This document shows positions 46,551-59,594 of a DNA stretch of 64,000 nucleotides, one piece after another. This DNA comes from Lithospermum erythrorhizon (Eukaryota; Streptophyta; Magnoliopsida; Boraginales; Boraginaceae). Every line of letters begins with the position of its first letter. Position 1 is the first letter of the stretch. A model generated the notes under the pieces. The model did not search any database, was not told where the DNA came from, and saw only the letters and a program-made list of their open reading frames with translations. The stretch lies in NCBI GenBank assembly GCA_019722365.1, contig JADFUC010000606.1:1-64000 (forward strand), read 5' to 3'. A program made the position numbers and the translations under genes.

Positions 46551-47640
46551 AGAGTAACTTGGTTTCACTATCTATGACCGAATCGACAATTAACTCTCAT
46601 AATAATTATTGGTATTACACTATGTGTGAAACTCAATTTTATATCTATTTTTAATTATGATAAAAATATGACACTTATCTAAATCAGTTTTAACATATAG
46701 TGTTGCTCAAAATGTAACACATATAGCAACAAAGATTATATAATTGTTATCAATCATGCAAGTTGTAGCCTTTTCTTTCTAAAAAGTTGGTAAAATCTCA
46801 TATCAATTTGCACTTGTGGTTTTCACCTCAAAAAATCTATTGTAGTATCCCAACCTAAAGTGAGTGATGTAATAATTGTTCTTATAATTTGATTTGGATA
46901 TACTATTTCTACTATCAAGATCAAATGTCTTTCCGAAATCCAACTCTATTTTTAGATAAAATTTCAAGGTTAAGTGTCCGTTATTATCTGGAGATATTCT
47001 GGGATGAATGTTGACCCGTAATAAATTTGTCTAAAAATGAGCAAATCAAACAAATTTTGCAGAAAGAATTTGTGGTAATTTGTAAAATCAGTCCTTAATA
47101 ATGTTCCAATCATTGAATCTAAAATGATGTAACTGCGTTGTACATATAGCATTAAGGCATCACTCTGGCTTTATCGAGTAATAACATTCTTAGAAATTCA
47201 TCATTAATAAGGATACCAAAGGCTCAAATAATGCTAGCAGAGGGACCTTAATAATCAATTTATTGGCCAATTATTGACTCTAAGATGGTAACATACTAAC
47301 ATGCATGTGCCATCAAGAAGAAAAATAAAAAAAGAACCATAGAGCGCCCCATTAGGTTGGCACTTGGCCGACTATACAATTTTGACATTTTATGCGCAAG
47401 GTATTATATATATATATATATATATTGAAAATTTAATTAATTTTAATTAATAAAATTTATTTCTATGGATTTATTAATTTAATTAATTTTCAACCGATAA
47501 CACGATTACACGTGTTGATTAGGGTTCACCAAAGGTTTCGAATTAAATTAGTCGGGAAAATGATAGGGTTCCGTGATTGAGACTGATAATTTTAGGTTAA
47601 ATTAGGGTTTTTATATTAAAGAAACCTAATTTTAAACTGG
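46551..47640. other. AT-rich DNA with a TA microsatellite
   Basis: No gene. 47405-47427 is an uninterrupted (TA)n run of about 11 units. 47505-47530 shares 'tgttgattagggtt' (inverted) with 23200-23230. Confidence 0.6.
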
Positions 47641-49690
47641 AATAAGATTTTCGAAAGATACGAGGCACGATTAATAAAGCAAGGGAATGTGAGTCAAAAA
47701 CATAAAATGGTTTGACCTAGAAAACTCTAGTAGGCGCTTGACTTCGTTTTCTTTAGGCCAGAAATTAAATGCAAAATATTCGGTCCAACAAGTAGAAACG
47801 ACTACTTTCTTGGAGATGAAATGCGTCTGCAAATATTTGGCGGTCAAAGTCAGATGAAAGTTGTGTTGTCCCCGTTAATCGAAATAGGCCCACAAGCCTA
47901 CTCATGCATCACATTTTCGAAAATAAAAGGTGGGGGGAGGAAGAGAAATAAAAGAAAAAATCAGGCAAAAATTGCGTAGAGATGCCCGTTAATCAGGCCA
48001 ATCCCAGAGATCCGGTAAAGTTGTGCTATCCGTCCCAACCAAATTGCAGAATCTGTTCTTAAGACCCCAGCGCAAATCGAGCCAAGAAGGATCAAAGGCG
48101 CTCAGAGCTCTGCTGCTCGGCGGCAATGGTGACTTTGGGCATGCTAGGAGGAAGAGCGATTTATCGTAAGAAGCCTTGAAGGCATTGCCATTTCACGACG
48201 ACAAATCAGAGTGGAGGAGACACGATGCTAAGGCCACTACGCGGAAATCAAATCAAAGGTAGGATCGAGCTAGCTGAAACCCATTTCACATCCCGGCACT
48301 ATGTCTGAGGCGCTAAGGCTACTGTTATTGAAGGAACTTGACCTTGAAGCTGAGGTTCGTCAAGGATTCGATACAGCGGCGCGAAACCTACGAACTAGTC
48401 ATCAGCACGGAGACAAGGCTGTGAAGCATCAGGGGACACATGTCACGGTGATCGCATCAAAGTCCACCACAAACACATCAATGGAGAGGGTCGGCGCCCG
48501 ACGAGGGTCGGCGTCCGACCCGACCGGTATATCCCAGCCAAGCCAGGATCGAGTACGACCATCCAGGCCCGTATCTTGGGATCGAAATTAAGATAAAGAT
48601 CAGTCCATACGATAAGGGATCAGGCGCAAGGCACCCGGTTGGGACCATATCGGCGTTAAGAACAAATCGCGAGGCCACATCCGGAGAACACATATCGCGT
48701 CGAGACCCGAGCTTCAGGCGGCGAGTCGCATTATCAATCAGTATATTGTAGGCGTCGGCATACGTAGAATACTAGGCGATAGTCAAACTAACCGTTTGAT
48801 AAATTTTCTTTGTACCAGGAAGATTTACCCAAAGGGGTTTTATTATTTTCGAAGCGCATATAAATAATAAAATCTTTCCTCGCGATACAAATCTTGGAAA
48901 TCCCGTTAGGACTATCTATACTCCTCTTGACTCTTGACTCAAAGAAGCCCTTCAAGATGAATCTAGCTGAGGTCTCTAGTTCCCTGACTTATAGTACCGG
49001 GGCCTTAGAAGCGTGCGGGTTAGCGCCCGGAGCAAGCGACCGGGTGCCACATGCGTCGCGGGATGACATGTCCGCGTATGAAGGGACACAGAGTACCTTG
49101 AGCTCAAGCCTACCCAACCCGAGTACCCGTCGCCCCGTCGAAACTGCGGTGATTACATGCCAGCTCATCCATGGAAAAGCGATCCGGATATGGGTCACAT
49201 GGCGACCATGATGATTCTATATATACGTAAATGATAGCGGGGAATCACCTTGTGAAGAGCATATAACCTCTCTAACCAAGATGGTGGAAGAAATGGCGAG
49301 TAGGTCTTCGCGTGATAGAGAAGATACTCGTCATGAGCACCGGACATGACTATAGAAGCAGCGAGACGCGCATCTGATAAGTAACAATACCTCGAAGCTT
49401 CGGAAACACCTCTCGTCATAAATAAACCTTGAAGCATGTCCAGCTGACCCGGTGGCAGAAGGTAAGAAGGCTCATGCATCTCGGTGATGGGTGCATGCAA
49501 TTGCACAACTAAGGGAGTTCGTGATAGAGCGATAAAAAACACCCAAGATAAGCATTTCTTTTTCGTATTCTGTGTCGAACTACGACTCCAGCGTAGATAG
49601 GTTGAAGAGGCCCCAGGTATAAACCTCCAAAAATTCTAATAGTTCGATGGCATTGAAAACCCCAACCTACATCGCTTGACTTCGCTTAGA
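47641..49690 (+). mobile_element. Probable 5' region of a Ty3 element, not resolved
   Basis: GC content rises from about 47.6 kb, matching the gag-protease sequence that follows, so it is probably the leader or LTR and gag N-terminus of that element. A frame of 96 codons (48301-48591) begins MSEALRLLLLKELDLEAEVR and contains a local duplication (GARRGSA/GAR-GSASD). It has no domain I recognise. A purine-rich run lies at 47926-47960. Confidence 0.4.
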
Positions 49691-51180
49691 AACATCACGG
49701 CAGCGGTGGAGCAAGTGGAGATCGCGTGGTCAGCGGTTAAATTAAAAGTTCGAGGGAATTCATTCGAGTGGTACACGAGTTGGAGCAGGACTCCATTGAT
49801 AGTGGGCACGCGGAGGCGAGTTATTGAACGCTTCTAGCCCCGGCACGAAGGACAGTTAGCATGATAAAGCTAACTGGTGCCAATCAACGCCAAGAAGAAC
49901 CGGTTACTGTCTACGTCAATCGGTGGAGGGGCCTCAGCCTCAAATGTAGAGACAAGCTCTCGGAGTCTTCAGCCATCAGCATGTGCATACAGGGGGATGC
50001 GATAGGATACTGCGTGCGTCGTGTAAGGGAATACTGGAGCAACTTTGGCGGTATCCACGAGCGCGTAATGGGTATAGCGCCAAACTAAAGTAAGAGCGTA
50101 GCATGCCTAGTAGTCACCTACATAAAGCCAAGTATGAGGCCAAAAGACGAGAGCGTCCAAAATCAAGAAGAGGATACTTAGCTTCATAACTTCCAAATCG
50201 CTAAGTTATCTTTTGGTAGGAGAATAGAGGCGGGACTTCGACCTTGGAACAAAATGCCTTACGAAGAAATACTGACTTTGGAGTACCCGCTTCTTCGGTC
50301 GATATCTGCCGGGATTTTGAGGAGTTGCTCGAAGCAAGGCGTCGAACTACACGAGCCTTGGCCCGGAGGAAGCGGCAATATGAAAACGTGTGCAAGTACC
50401 CATCAGTGCTTAGGACATCGATAGAAGTGCTTGATGCTTTCAAAGAGAAGGTCATGGACACCGGTCAAGGTAATATTATTTGGAGAGGTAAAGGTGCTCC
50501 GCCCGACCTTTCCAATCCTCGAAAGTGAAGTCAAAGTGCGAGAACATACGGAGAAACAAAGCTGGAACACAGGATTAGAAAGTGGGAGACTTCCCAGCGA
50601 CTCCGACCATGAAACATAGAGTCATACTATATGTACGTGGAGGTTGAAAGCACCCGAGGCGAGCGGCCTGGGCGCCCCAGGCATCCAGAGTACCTCCCGG
50701 AGGCTGTCGCCTTCAGGGCGAAGACATGCCGGAGAAAGAGCGGCGACCATAGCGGCCGCTGCATCCGGGTACTTATGTGATGTCCAAGATGAGCAAAATT
50801 CTAGTAGATGGAGGATCAGCGGTGAAGATTCTACCGTCGCGTACTTAAGTTGTTGGGCATACCGACGAAGACTGATGGGCTTCGGGTCATGATCTGAGAG
50901 CTGACTAGGGAGGCCAGCGAGGCAATGGGCAAGTATCCCGATCACTGGTGATAAGCGAATTGGAGGCAACATCATGGTTCCACGTGATCGACTCCCGAGC
51001 GCGTATAATGTCTTTGTAGAAGACCATTGGATACTGCAGCAGCCGATGTAATGCCTTGGCTGCATCGATGCTTGAAATGCGCAAGGGTAACACATAAATG
51101 GCAATCAAAGTAGGCGAGAATCCGTTCACCATGAAGAGGCACACTGTAGCGTGCCAAGTTCTATCAAGGAAGAAGACGGA
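49690..51180 (+). pseudogene. Broken Ty3/gypsy gag and aspartic protease
   Basis: The gag capsid signature is clear in 49861-50088: LTGANQRQEEPVTVYVNRWRG... and LSLKC-DKLSESSAISMCIQG, the pattern of plant Ty3 gag ('EPV--Y--RWR-LSL-C'). A protease block follows: ILVDGGSAVKILPSR near 50800-50845 (the catalytic D-G-G form used by Tat-related proteases), LLGIPT after it, SWFHVIDS near 50975, and HQCLK near 51070. A DENPFTM tail lies near 51115. Frames shift often. No RT was found between 51200 and 52290; 51590-51790 is a purine-rich stretch with 'agaggttggaggcaa' twice, 56 bp apart. Confidence 0.75.
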
Positions 51181-52290
51181 GGACTACGGCCAGGGAAGAG
51201 TAGGCGCTAAGCATTGACGAGCCGTCATGAGGCGCTCAGGTAGTACCCGATGACTCGAGGCGAAGAAGGTGGCATCCGCCGCCCTCCCGGAAAGTTTGTG
51301 ACACCGGCGCATGGGCCAAAGATTGAACATGGACCGATGAATCCCAAGGCTTATGATCTCACAGTCAAAAGCAGTGCGATCCATGAGGATGCGACCATGG
51401 GAAAATCGACACCGAGAAGTCTGAGAAAGAGAAGTACATGGCTGAGATGAGACTCAAAAACTCTGTATGAGCTTCTTATCAGGCACCGCTTGAGGCCGGA
51501 CTCGAGTGCCTTGGCTTCATTGCGATGTCATGTCAACATGTCCAAACACCACATGTGAGGCGGACCAAGAACTCCCGCCCGTCAAAAATAACGACAGAAG
51601 AGCAGGTGTTCTAGAGGTTGGAGGCAACTCCGACAACATGAGAAAGGAACCCGGCGGTCGTTCTTTTAGAGGTTGGAGGCAATACGAGGTCCCGACCAAT
51701 CGTATCCATCTTCCAAAGACTATGAGAGTCGAAGCGAGGCATGATGGGCAACCTCCCATAGAAGAAGAGCGTCTTGAAGCCTGTAGAAGCTAGAGGCGCA
51801 CAGGGGTGAGAAAGAGCCTTAGAGCGTTCCTCTTCGTTTCACAAGTAAGTGCAGTCGAAGGAGGTTAAAATTTGAGCCGTCGAGGGACTTTATTAAGCCT
51901 CGAAACCTAAAGGAGGAGATCGTATGCAGTGCTGACGGAGAAGAGCCTAGAAGTTATAGACACGGGTATGCGCGTAGATATATGAAGAAATGTTGTGGGA
52001 GAAACGACGGTAAACGACCCGAGCGCCCAATAATGAAGTCGCAGAGATATTTGAATGTATCGAAACAAGCGGGTATCTGGGTTCATCTGGCTTAGATCTT
52101 ATGGAATGAGTGCCGCCCGCCCAGTTGAAAGACCTGTGCCTCAAGCTTCAAGGCGGAGTTCGTGGCAAGAGGCTAGCAACCCGAGGAAAGCCCCTCGAGC
52201 AAGTCTTGCGGCGGTGGATGCCACTATCTGAAGTTCTTTGGGCGAAACCAGCCAGAAGATCGATACCGGTTAGCTGGGCTATCCTATTGC
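51181..52290 (+). other. Continuation of Ty3 element, domain unclear
   Basis: GC-richer than the genome around it and of the same character as the gag-protease stretch, but no motif could be assigned. It ends where the family B LTR inserts. Confidence 0.4.
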
Positions 52291-53283
52291 TGTTGGAAAT
52301 CAATGAGTGATTTCCGCGTATAACGTGCACGACAATTGTGTATCGATTCATTTACGGGTTGGTTAAACGGTGCGGAACTTAGTGTTCACTTGGTAATGGT
52401 ATTACTGGTGATTTCGTGATAATTTAGGGGTTATGGCGATTCTTTGATGCTTGCTAAATTGTCGTTATAATAATAATAGTGAAGTCGAGTACTATTATTA
52501 TACAACTACTATTATCACGATTTAGAAATTGTACGCATACAATGATATTAGAATAATATTTTCATGAAGATAGAAATTAAAAGCGAGACTTGTATATTGA
52601 GAAATATGTTTCTCAATATTTATATATTTTTCAAATATATATGTTGATGAACATCAATTGGTTAAAGCATGCAAGTTTAATCAAATTAACAATGAATCGA
52701 TGAATAACTTGATAAGGCTGATAGATAGTGACTCGTTAGTATTTTAATTGACTTGTTAAGTTAATTAAAATAGAACAACTCACTAGTAACTTCGTTATTT
52801 AATTAGAGGCCATGCGGTCTAATTAACTTAATAGAGTTAAATTGTTCTTAACGAGTTGCTTAGAGTGGAAATTTTGGGACTTGGTATTTAAGTTAGGATT
52901 AGGTTTTTCGTGACCGTAAGAATCATAAAAACCTCCGCCTCTAATGATGACGCCCCCCACTCCCTTGGAAGAATTGGAAGAATTTTCTCTTCGATTCTCA
53001 TTTCATCCTCAAACTCCCAGCAAGTTCAAGTTCTCGGTTCATTTCCTCTTGGTGTGTCGTCTAGGGACATCTTTCGGTGTTGAACAAGATTGGAAGAGGA
53101 TCTTGGAGAGGCGACCATGCGAGGCTTTTAGGTGAGGTATTGGGTTGACTTCATTTCCGTTCTGATGTAAGAATTCTCGTATTCATACATTTGTATTTTA
53201 TGCTTAGATAGTTTACATTATTTTGAGAATCAGGGATGTATGAATTGGTGTTAAATCACGATTAAATTATCTTAGATTCTAAC
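52291..53283 (+). repeat. 5' LTR of the LARD-like element (family B)
   Basis: Starts TGTTGGAAATCAATGAG and ends GATTCTAACG, about 993 bp. Collinear with 59595-60568 and, until the Cassandra insertion, with 1729-2570. Confidence 0.85.
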
Positions 53284-56076
53284 GATGTCCTCAGGCCTAC
53301 TTCCAGGTTTAATGTATTTTATCTAGTTTGATTGTGTGTGACATAGTTGTTAGTTAATTTTGATTATTTCATGATTTATATATTGAATTGATGAATATAA
53401 TATGAAAAAAAATCAATCCATTTTAATATATGTTTCGTAAATTTGGAATAAATCCGTCGTATATTGATTTTGATGATTTGAAGTTTATTTAATTGTTTCA
53501 TGAAATGAAAGGGATTAAATAGTTAATTTGCATTTTAATTTGAGGTAGGGTATTTCGATTTTACGGTGAGGTTTAGAAATTTGAAAATTACGAAATTAAA
53601 GCGTGTGTTCGACCCTTTGAGGTTCATACGGTTTTTTTCGAGAATTTTGAATTTTAAGTACTTAAAAAAAGTCGTTGAATTTACGGATTGTTTTGGGTTT
53701 AATCGAAAAACTGAAGTATTTTTGATAAACTACCAACTTTGGGCGTGTTCAATAATGATATTGTTGATGTTCGAAAAATAAAATTTTTGAATACAGATGC
53801 CTCCCCGATAGTTTTTCTGAAGTTGCAGGTAATCTGGAAAAGCGAAAAGCTGAAATGAATTACCAAAATGGGTGTTGAACTTGCGGACCTCCCGGGCGTC
53901 GGTGGCGGAGTAGACGTTCGGCCACCGGGGCGTAACCCGTCGGCCATGTCTGGCACCGGCCGACACGTGTTAGTCGTGGGTTGTAGGAGGGTGTTCGGCG
54001 GTTTTGGTCGTTGAAGTTAAATCGTCCGTTTTTAAGAAAACCACAGAAATGTATTTTATGTAATTATTTTTGGTTTTAAAATTTATTAAGTAATTATTAA
54101 TTCGGTTTTTAAATGTTAAATCATAAATTTTGTCATTAAGATGATTGAATATATATCTTGAATGGCATTAAATTTGATTTATATTTCCACTTTCAAAATT
54201 ATTTTCATTAATTGATAATTTTTAATATTTTCATGATAACTTTTAAGTTTTAAATTTGGGTTAATTACTTGTAGTAATTATTCCTGATTTAAGTGGCTGA
54301 TAGTATTGTAACAATTATCATTAATCATGTGGGAATATATTTAAATTCAAAATTTACATTAATTGATAATTTAATTGTAAGTAATGGGTAATTAATTAGT
54401 CGATTATAATTTGACTAATCTCATTCGTTTAATATATATGACATTAGAATGCGTTATATGTTTTAATGTTTTGCCCATATATATTATTGTGGAATGGAAA
54501 GGAGAGTATTTAGATATGAACGAGTTTAATTTATTTATTTACGATTGCGTACGGGGAAATGTTGTAAGCGACACAATAGTCGTATTTCTTTTATTCTTGT
54601 ATTCGTTTGCATGACTGCGTCTTTGTCTAAGTTGGGTTAGAGTAGTAGTATGCTTTGTGGTGGCGTGAAGATAGCGTATCACAAAGGCGGCACTTGGAGA
54701 CTTGTAAGTTCCCGAGGCAGGCCACAAGACTTGCGCTTGTTAGAAGTCTTTGTTATAGGACTTATGTTAGCATTTAAACGTTAAGTGATGTAATAGGTTC
54801 TAGGGTCGTATCACTCTCTCCTCGATGTGTGTTATTTATTTATTTTTCATGTTGTGCATGTTGCTTAAATATGTGCTATCTATCGTAATTGAATAAAGTT
54901 AAATAACGTGTCTCTCACAAATTAAAATTTAGCGGCGTGTCGGCCAAACTAAATGCGTAAGCTACCTTGTTTATTTACAATTCATTTGTAAATGCATTAT
55001 GGATTATTTTGAACTACTGTTTATTTTTGAGTTGCATATTCCTATTATTTTGTACATTAAGTTTTATTTTATTCACCATTCATTGGGCAAACTAAATGCA
55101 TAACCTTATAATGTGAAATAAACTAAGTTAAGGAGAAATCCGAATGACTTGTTGAAACAAAGTGTTCTGTAGCGATCTTCTTGACCATTGCAATCGGTTG
55201 TATGCTAATAGAGATAAAACTTTAAATACCATAAGCATTTAAGGCAGTTGTCGTGTTGATACGTTACATGAACTTTTGGTTCAAGTGAACAAGAGTCGCG
55301 TAGTATGATTGAGATAATTCAATCAAAGGTGATCTTTATGAAGACGTGATATGTCATGTTGTCTTAGCCACCAAACAAGTCTTAAATGATAAATAGTTTG
55401 ATCTAACTTTTATATAACTCGATTGAAAACTATTGAATGATCTTGAATGTTGTGTATCTACGTTTCGGGACATGTGATGGGTATTTAGTTTAACTTGCTT
55501 GTGATGAACATGGTTCGTGAATTATGAGAAACAAAAAGCATGGTATGTAACCAAATAAGCAAAGTTATCTATTCGGTTACCGCGTCGACATGCAGTTGGT
55601 GAACATGGAACTATAAGTTGAAGTTAATGATTAAGCCGTTATTTCGAACTTTAAAGCATAGAAAAGAAGGATTTTAAGTAACGTTTAGGAATTGAAGAGA
55701 TTTGATTAAATCATATCTCAAAATGTCTTGGCTGGGCTATCGGTGTGTTACTAGTTTTGACTCGCGTGGTTAATCATGGATATAGGCTTAAATATAACGA
55801 TAAATTTGGAAGACAAGATACAAAAGAAAGTTGCTCGAGCTCTTTGTGTAATGATGGCGGCTACGTTATAGGCGCTTGATTTTAAATCTCATGTGAAGAT
55901 GGTTGGGATTCTAAACTACTTTCTTTGCATATAAAGTAGAAAAGAGTGTCGTTTGACTTACACGTTTCCATATCAGTGATTCGATTAAGGGAAACATTAG
56001 CTACCTCTTCTTTAAAGGAAGCCTTGAACAACAAACGTTGAATAATACTTATGGATAATGACTCGAGCAAGACATG
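53284..56076 (+). other. LARD interior, left part
   Basis: AT-rich, no gene. 53885-53975 is a sharply GC-rich block (cctcccgggcgtcggtggcg and onward) in otherwise AT-rich sequence, perhaps a structured leader. Confidence 0.5.
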
Positions 56077-56396
56077 AGTATAATCTTGAAAAAAGATGAA
56101 CTAAGTCGACTCTTACTAGACTTAATTGGGAGGTTTATTAGTCTAAGTGGTTTATGTTTACATAGAAGTTAATTAAGAAACAGACTTAGTATAATCTTGA
56201 AAAGATGAACTAAGTCGACTGCTTTACTAGACTTGAGTGGGAGGTTCCCTAGTCTAAATTAAGTTTGTATGTTTCTGTCTGAGAAGACTTAGTATAATCT
56301 TGAAAGATGAACTAAATTAGACTCTTTACTAGACTTAGTGGGAGGTTCGGCCAGTCTAAATTAAGTTTGTATATGCAAGTTAATTGAAGATTTGAG
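56077..56396 (+). repeat. Three tandem units of about 103-111 bp in the LARD interior
   Basis: Units start with 'agtataatcttgaaa' at 56077, 56188 and 56291. Each continues agatgaacta-gt-gact, ctttactagact, gtgggaggtt and agtctaa. The last two also share 'attaagtttgtat'. Confidence 0.9.
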
Positions 56397-59300
56397 TCAT
56401 TGAATGATACATCGAGAGTTGATAAGGGGTACATGGAAAGGACCATATGAATCTTATCGAAGCTCACGAGTAAAATTATCATCGATATAAGTAGTATATC
56501 ATCCGAAGAATGAACATCATTCTAATCTTAAAAACGTGCTTGTTAAAGATCGTAATTAAAATTGTGTTTAATGAAGTTAAAAACACGGATGGATGAATCT
56601 TTCAATTTCATATGCAGAAAATTTCATTCTAACCTTAGATGTGTCGTGGTTGAGTACAAGTAAGGATTGTGTTTGTGGCTGAGACACAAAGAATGAAATA
56701 ATTTCACATATTAAGGTTGCTACGCCTACGCTTTAAATTAATTTATTCATATTCAAGCGTGAACTTCAGAGTTGTGTTTGATAAACAAACTTTGAAAACG
56801 TCTCTCATTATAGGATAAGTGAGTATTATGTCCTTTGTGTGGAGCATAATTTAACTCAGATCCAAAGTTGATAAGTCATTTTGTATAACCAAAAGAAATG
56901 GTATTTATTTCCATCATTTATAGTGTTGCAATTTATTGTACATATGAGTCTTAATTATGAAGTACAAATAGTGGAAATAATAAATATGTGACTTGAATGC
57001 ATTCAAAGTGGCTCATTAGGGAGATACCAAACCGATATTAGAACCCTTCGGTTATATCAGGGAGTATCCACTCTTGATGCATTTAAATCTAAATCTTGAT
57101 GATACAAATGACAACATGAATAATAATACTCAATAAATGACTTGAGTCATTTAAGTGAAATAAGATGTGAATACATGGGTTGAGTATAAAGCTCATTTTA
57201 TCTTACGGATGGTGATTCATTAGGAGTAGAGCCCATACTATATTACTTTACGGATGGTGAATGTCCAGAGTAATAAATGTATTCGTTAAATGAGCAATCA
57301 GTCATGAATGAGCGTTTAATCATACATTTGGTTGAGAAACCAAGATTAAACATATTCATTGGTTGACTGTGCTCGTGTTTATTTCAAGCTTTCTTATTGC
57401 TATTCCACAAGTTGTAACATGTGGGTCTAAGCAAGTTATCCAAAGAATGTTCCTAAGTAATGATCAGAAATGATGGATACTTGACATTGTTATTTGACCC
57501 AAATCGCGTCTCAGCGAATGTAAAAGTTACGCTATTAGAATCTAAAGTTGTAAGCTTAAGATTGAGTATAATGGAGTTAAATTAGCTCACTTTGATATGA
57601 TGAAAATCAATAAGAATCGAAGTGATGAAAAGACCTTGAGTTCACTTAAAAGGTTAGTGGGGAATAGCAAGCGTAAATAAAGTTTATCTGGCTAAATGTT
57701 GAAGAAATCTTCACTATGACCTTAAAAGGGTATAGTAGCGATTAGATTCTACATTACATTTTGTGGCCATTTCTGTCTATGTGACCACGTACTATGATGA
57801 ATCGCTATATATATGTGGCTTACATGACATTTACTTGTTAAGTTTAAAAGATGTCATGGCTCGAGTGATGAAATCTATAATAGATTAAATTCTATAAATA
57901 AAGACAATTCTTATTGACAAGGCAACTCTTCATTAGAGGTCTAATCCCACTAGTAAGGGCCTCGCATTAATGAGAGTGGTTGAAGTCTATTACATAGTAA
58001 TATGATTCACCGTATGCCGCGTGAGGTCATGTGTGTGCACAGCGACTATGGCGTAGCATGATTCCCTTAATTGGAATTGTGAAGTTTTTCTTAAAGGTAT
58101 TCACGGATTCGGAATAAACTGTAGTAACTTTAAGAGAATAGAGGTAAATATAGTTACATGGAATGGATCGGTTGTTGATCTTCAACATGGCAGATGTGAC
58201 AACATTATGGACAGGTTGTACCCGTATGAAAACTATTAACTTAGAATTTCCATAATAGGGCGGAGGTACAGTATTAACAATTGAGTAAACTAAAGGAAAC
58301 TGAGCTTCGATTATTGAGCTTGTGGAGTCGTCTGTTTTGTTGGTAATGTTGTTAAAAATAATGTGCATTTAATAAGGCAGATGTGTTTAGCACACTTGAG
58401 GTTGTGTTGTAAACTTTACCCGATAGAACCCCAGAAAAATGGTTGAAACCATTTTGATCATGATAGATGCATGGTATGTCGAGGATAATGCCCAATTAAA
58501 TCAATGACTCACTTGGTTGAAGACCGAGATTCGATGAATGTAAGGCTGCTTGTAAGTAGTATTTCGGTAAGGATGTGATTGTAATCCAGTCCCCTCTTGC
58601 TACGTATCATGAAATGATCTAAGAAGTCATCTTGAGCAAGGATCTATGTATGGATTTAAGCATGCGTCTGGTTGAAGATCACTCACATTGATTCAACCAA
58701 GTTTGGTTTTTCCGCGAGCCTAATGAAGGAGGCTGAACATGGCAAAGTTCGGTGGGAGCTAGTTCGTTCACTTTACGAAATAAGTTAAATAATTGATTAA
58801 AACAAAGTTCCTTTGTGTGTCGGTGTTAACTAAAAGCTACGTAGATGCGTGATTCATTCGTATAGTTATCCATTATTTCGCGGGCAGTTGAAATATATAA
58901 TATACATGTATTAGCTTATCCTCGATGAGTGAAAAGTTAAATCCACAGGATTTGAATTACATGTGCTTTCTAGAGAGAGGCAACTTGAATTGTTGATAAC
59001 ATCTCTTGAGCCACAGAAACATAGGATAGCCCAAAGTCGCCCAGTCGGAATCTTGATAGTTAGAGGCGACAAGGTAAATGACTAACATGGTGTTTTTGAT
59101 TAGTGATCGAGAGATTGATCACGTTAGCTGCGAGGACTAGATCGATACCGTGTTTGCCCGATGCAGTGGTGGGAGGCTGGCGTGACGAAGCGACTTCATA
59201 GAAGATATATCGTCACATGATATTTGTTTAGAATTTTAGGTTCGTGATTCTTAGACTACGATATATAACTATATGTGTTATATAGCTCTGTGCTTTGACT

Positions 59301-59594
59301 ATGATGACTAGCGTGCGCCTTAGCGGGGATCATAACGACATATGTTGGGTCTGCGGCGAAGTATATCGATGGATGTTGATATATTGGGAGGGATTTATCG
59401 TCACTTGATATCTGAGAAGATCTCGGGCCTACCAGCGCGATTTAGTGCTGATTGGTTTATGGGATGCCATAATGCTTATTAGGTTAAATACTCGGTAAAA
59501 GAAAGTTATTGGGTGTTTTAGGCACGCTGTATGGTTAGCCTACGACTAAGTCGCGATAAAGGAATTGTAAGTAATCATCGAGGGCAAGTGGGAG
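56397..59594 (+). other. LARD interior, right part, ending in polypurine tract
   Basis: No domain recognised. 57000-57260 repeats 'gagtcttaatt'- and 'cttacggatggtgaat'-type phrases. 59203-59222 and 59394-59412 share 'tttatcgtcac(a/t)tgata'. The last 14 bases (gggcaagtgggag) are the polypurine tract. Confidence 0.5.

Noticed and set aside
48301..48591. 96-codon frame MSEALRLLLLKELDLE...
   Set aside because: Looks protein-like at the start, but it lies in the leader of a Ty3 element, contains an internal duplication and matches no gag part I know.
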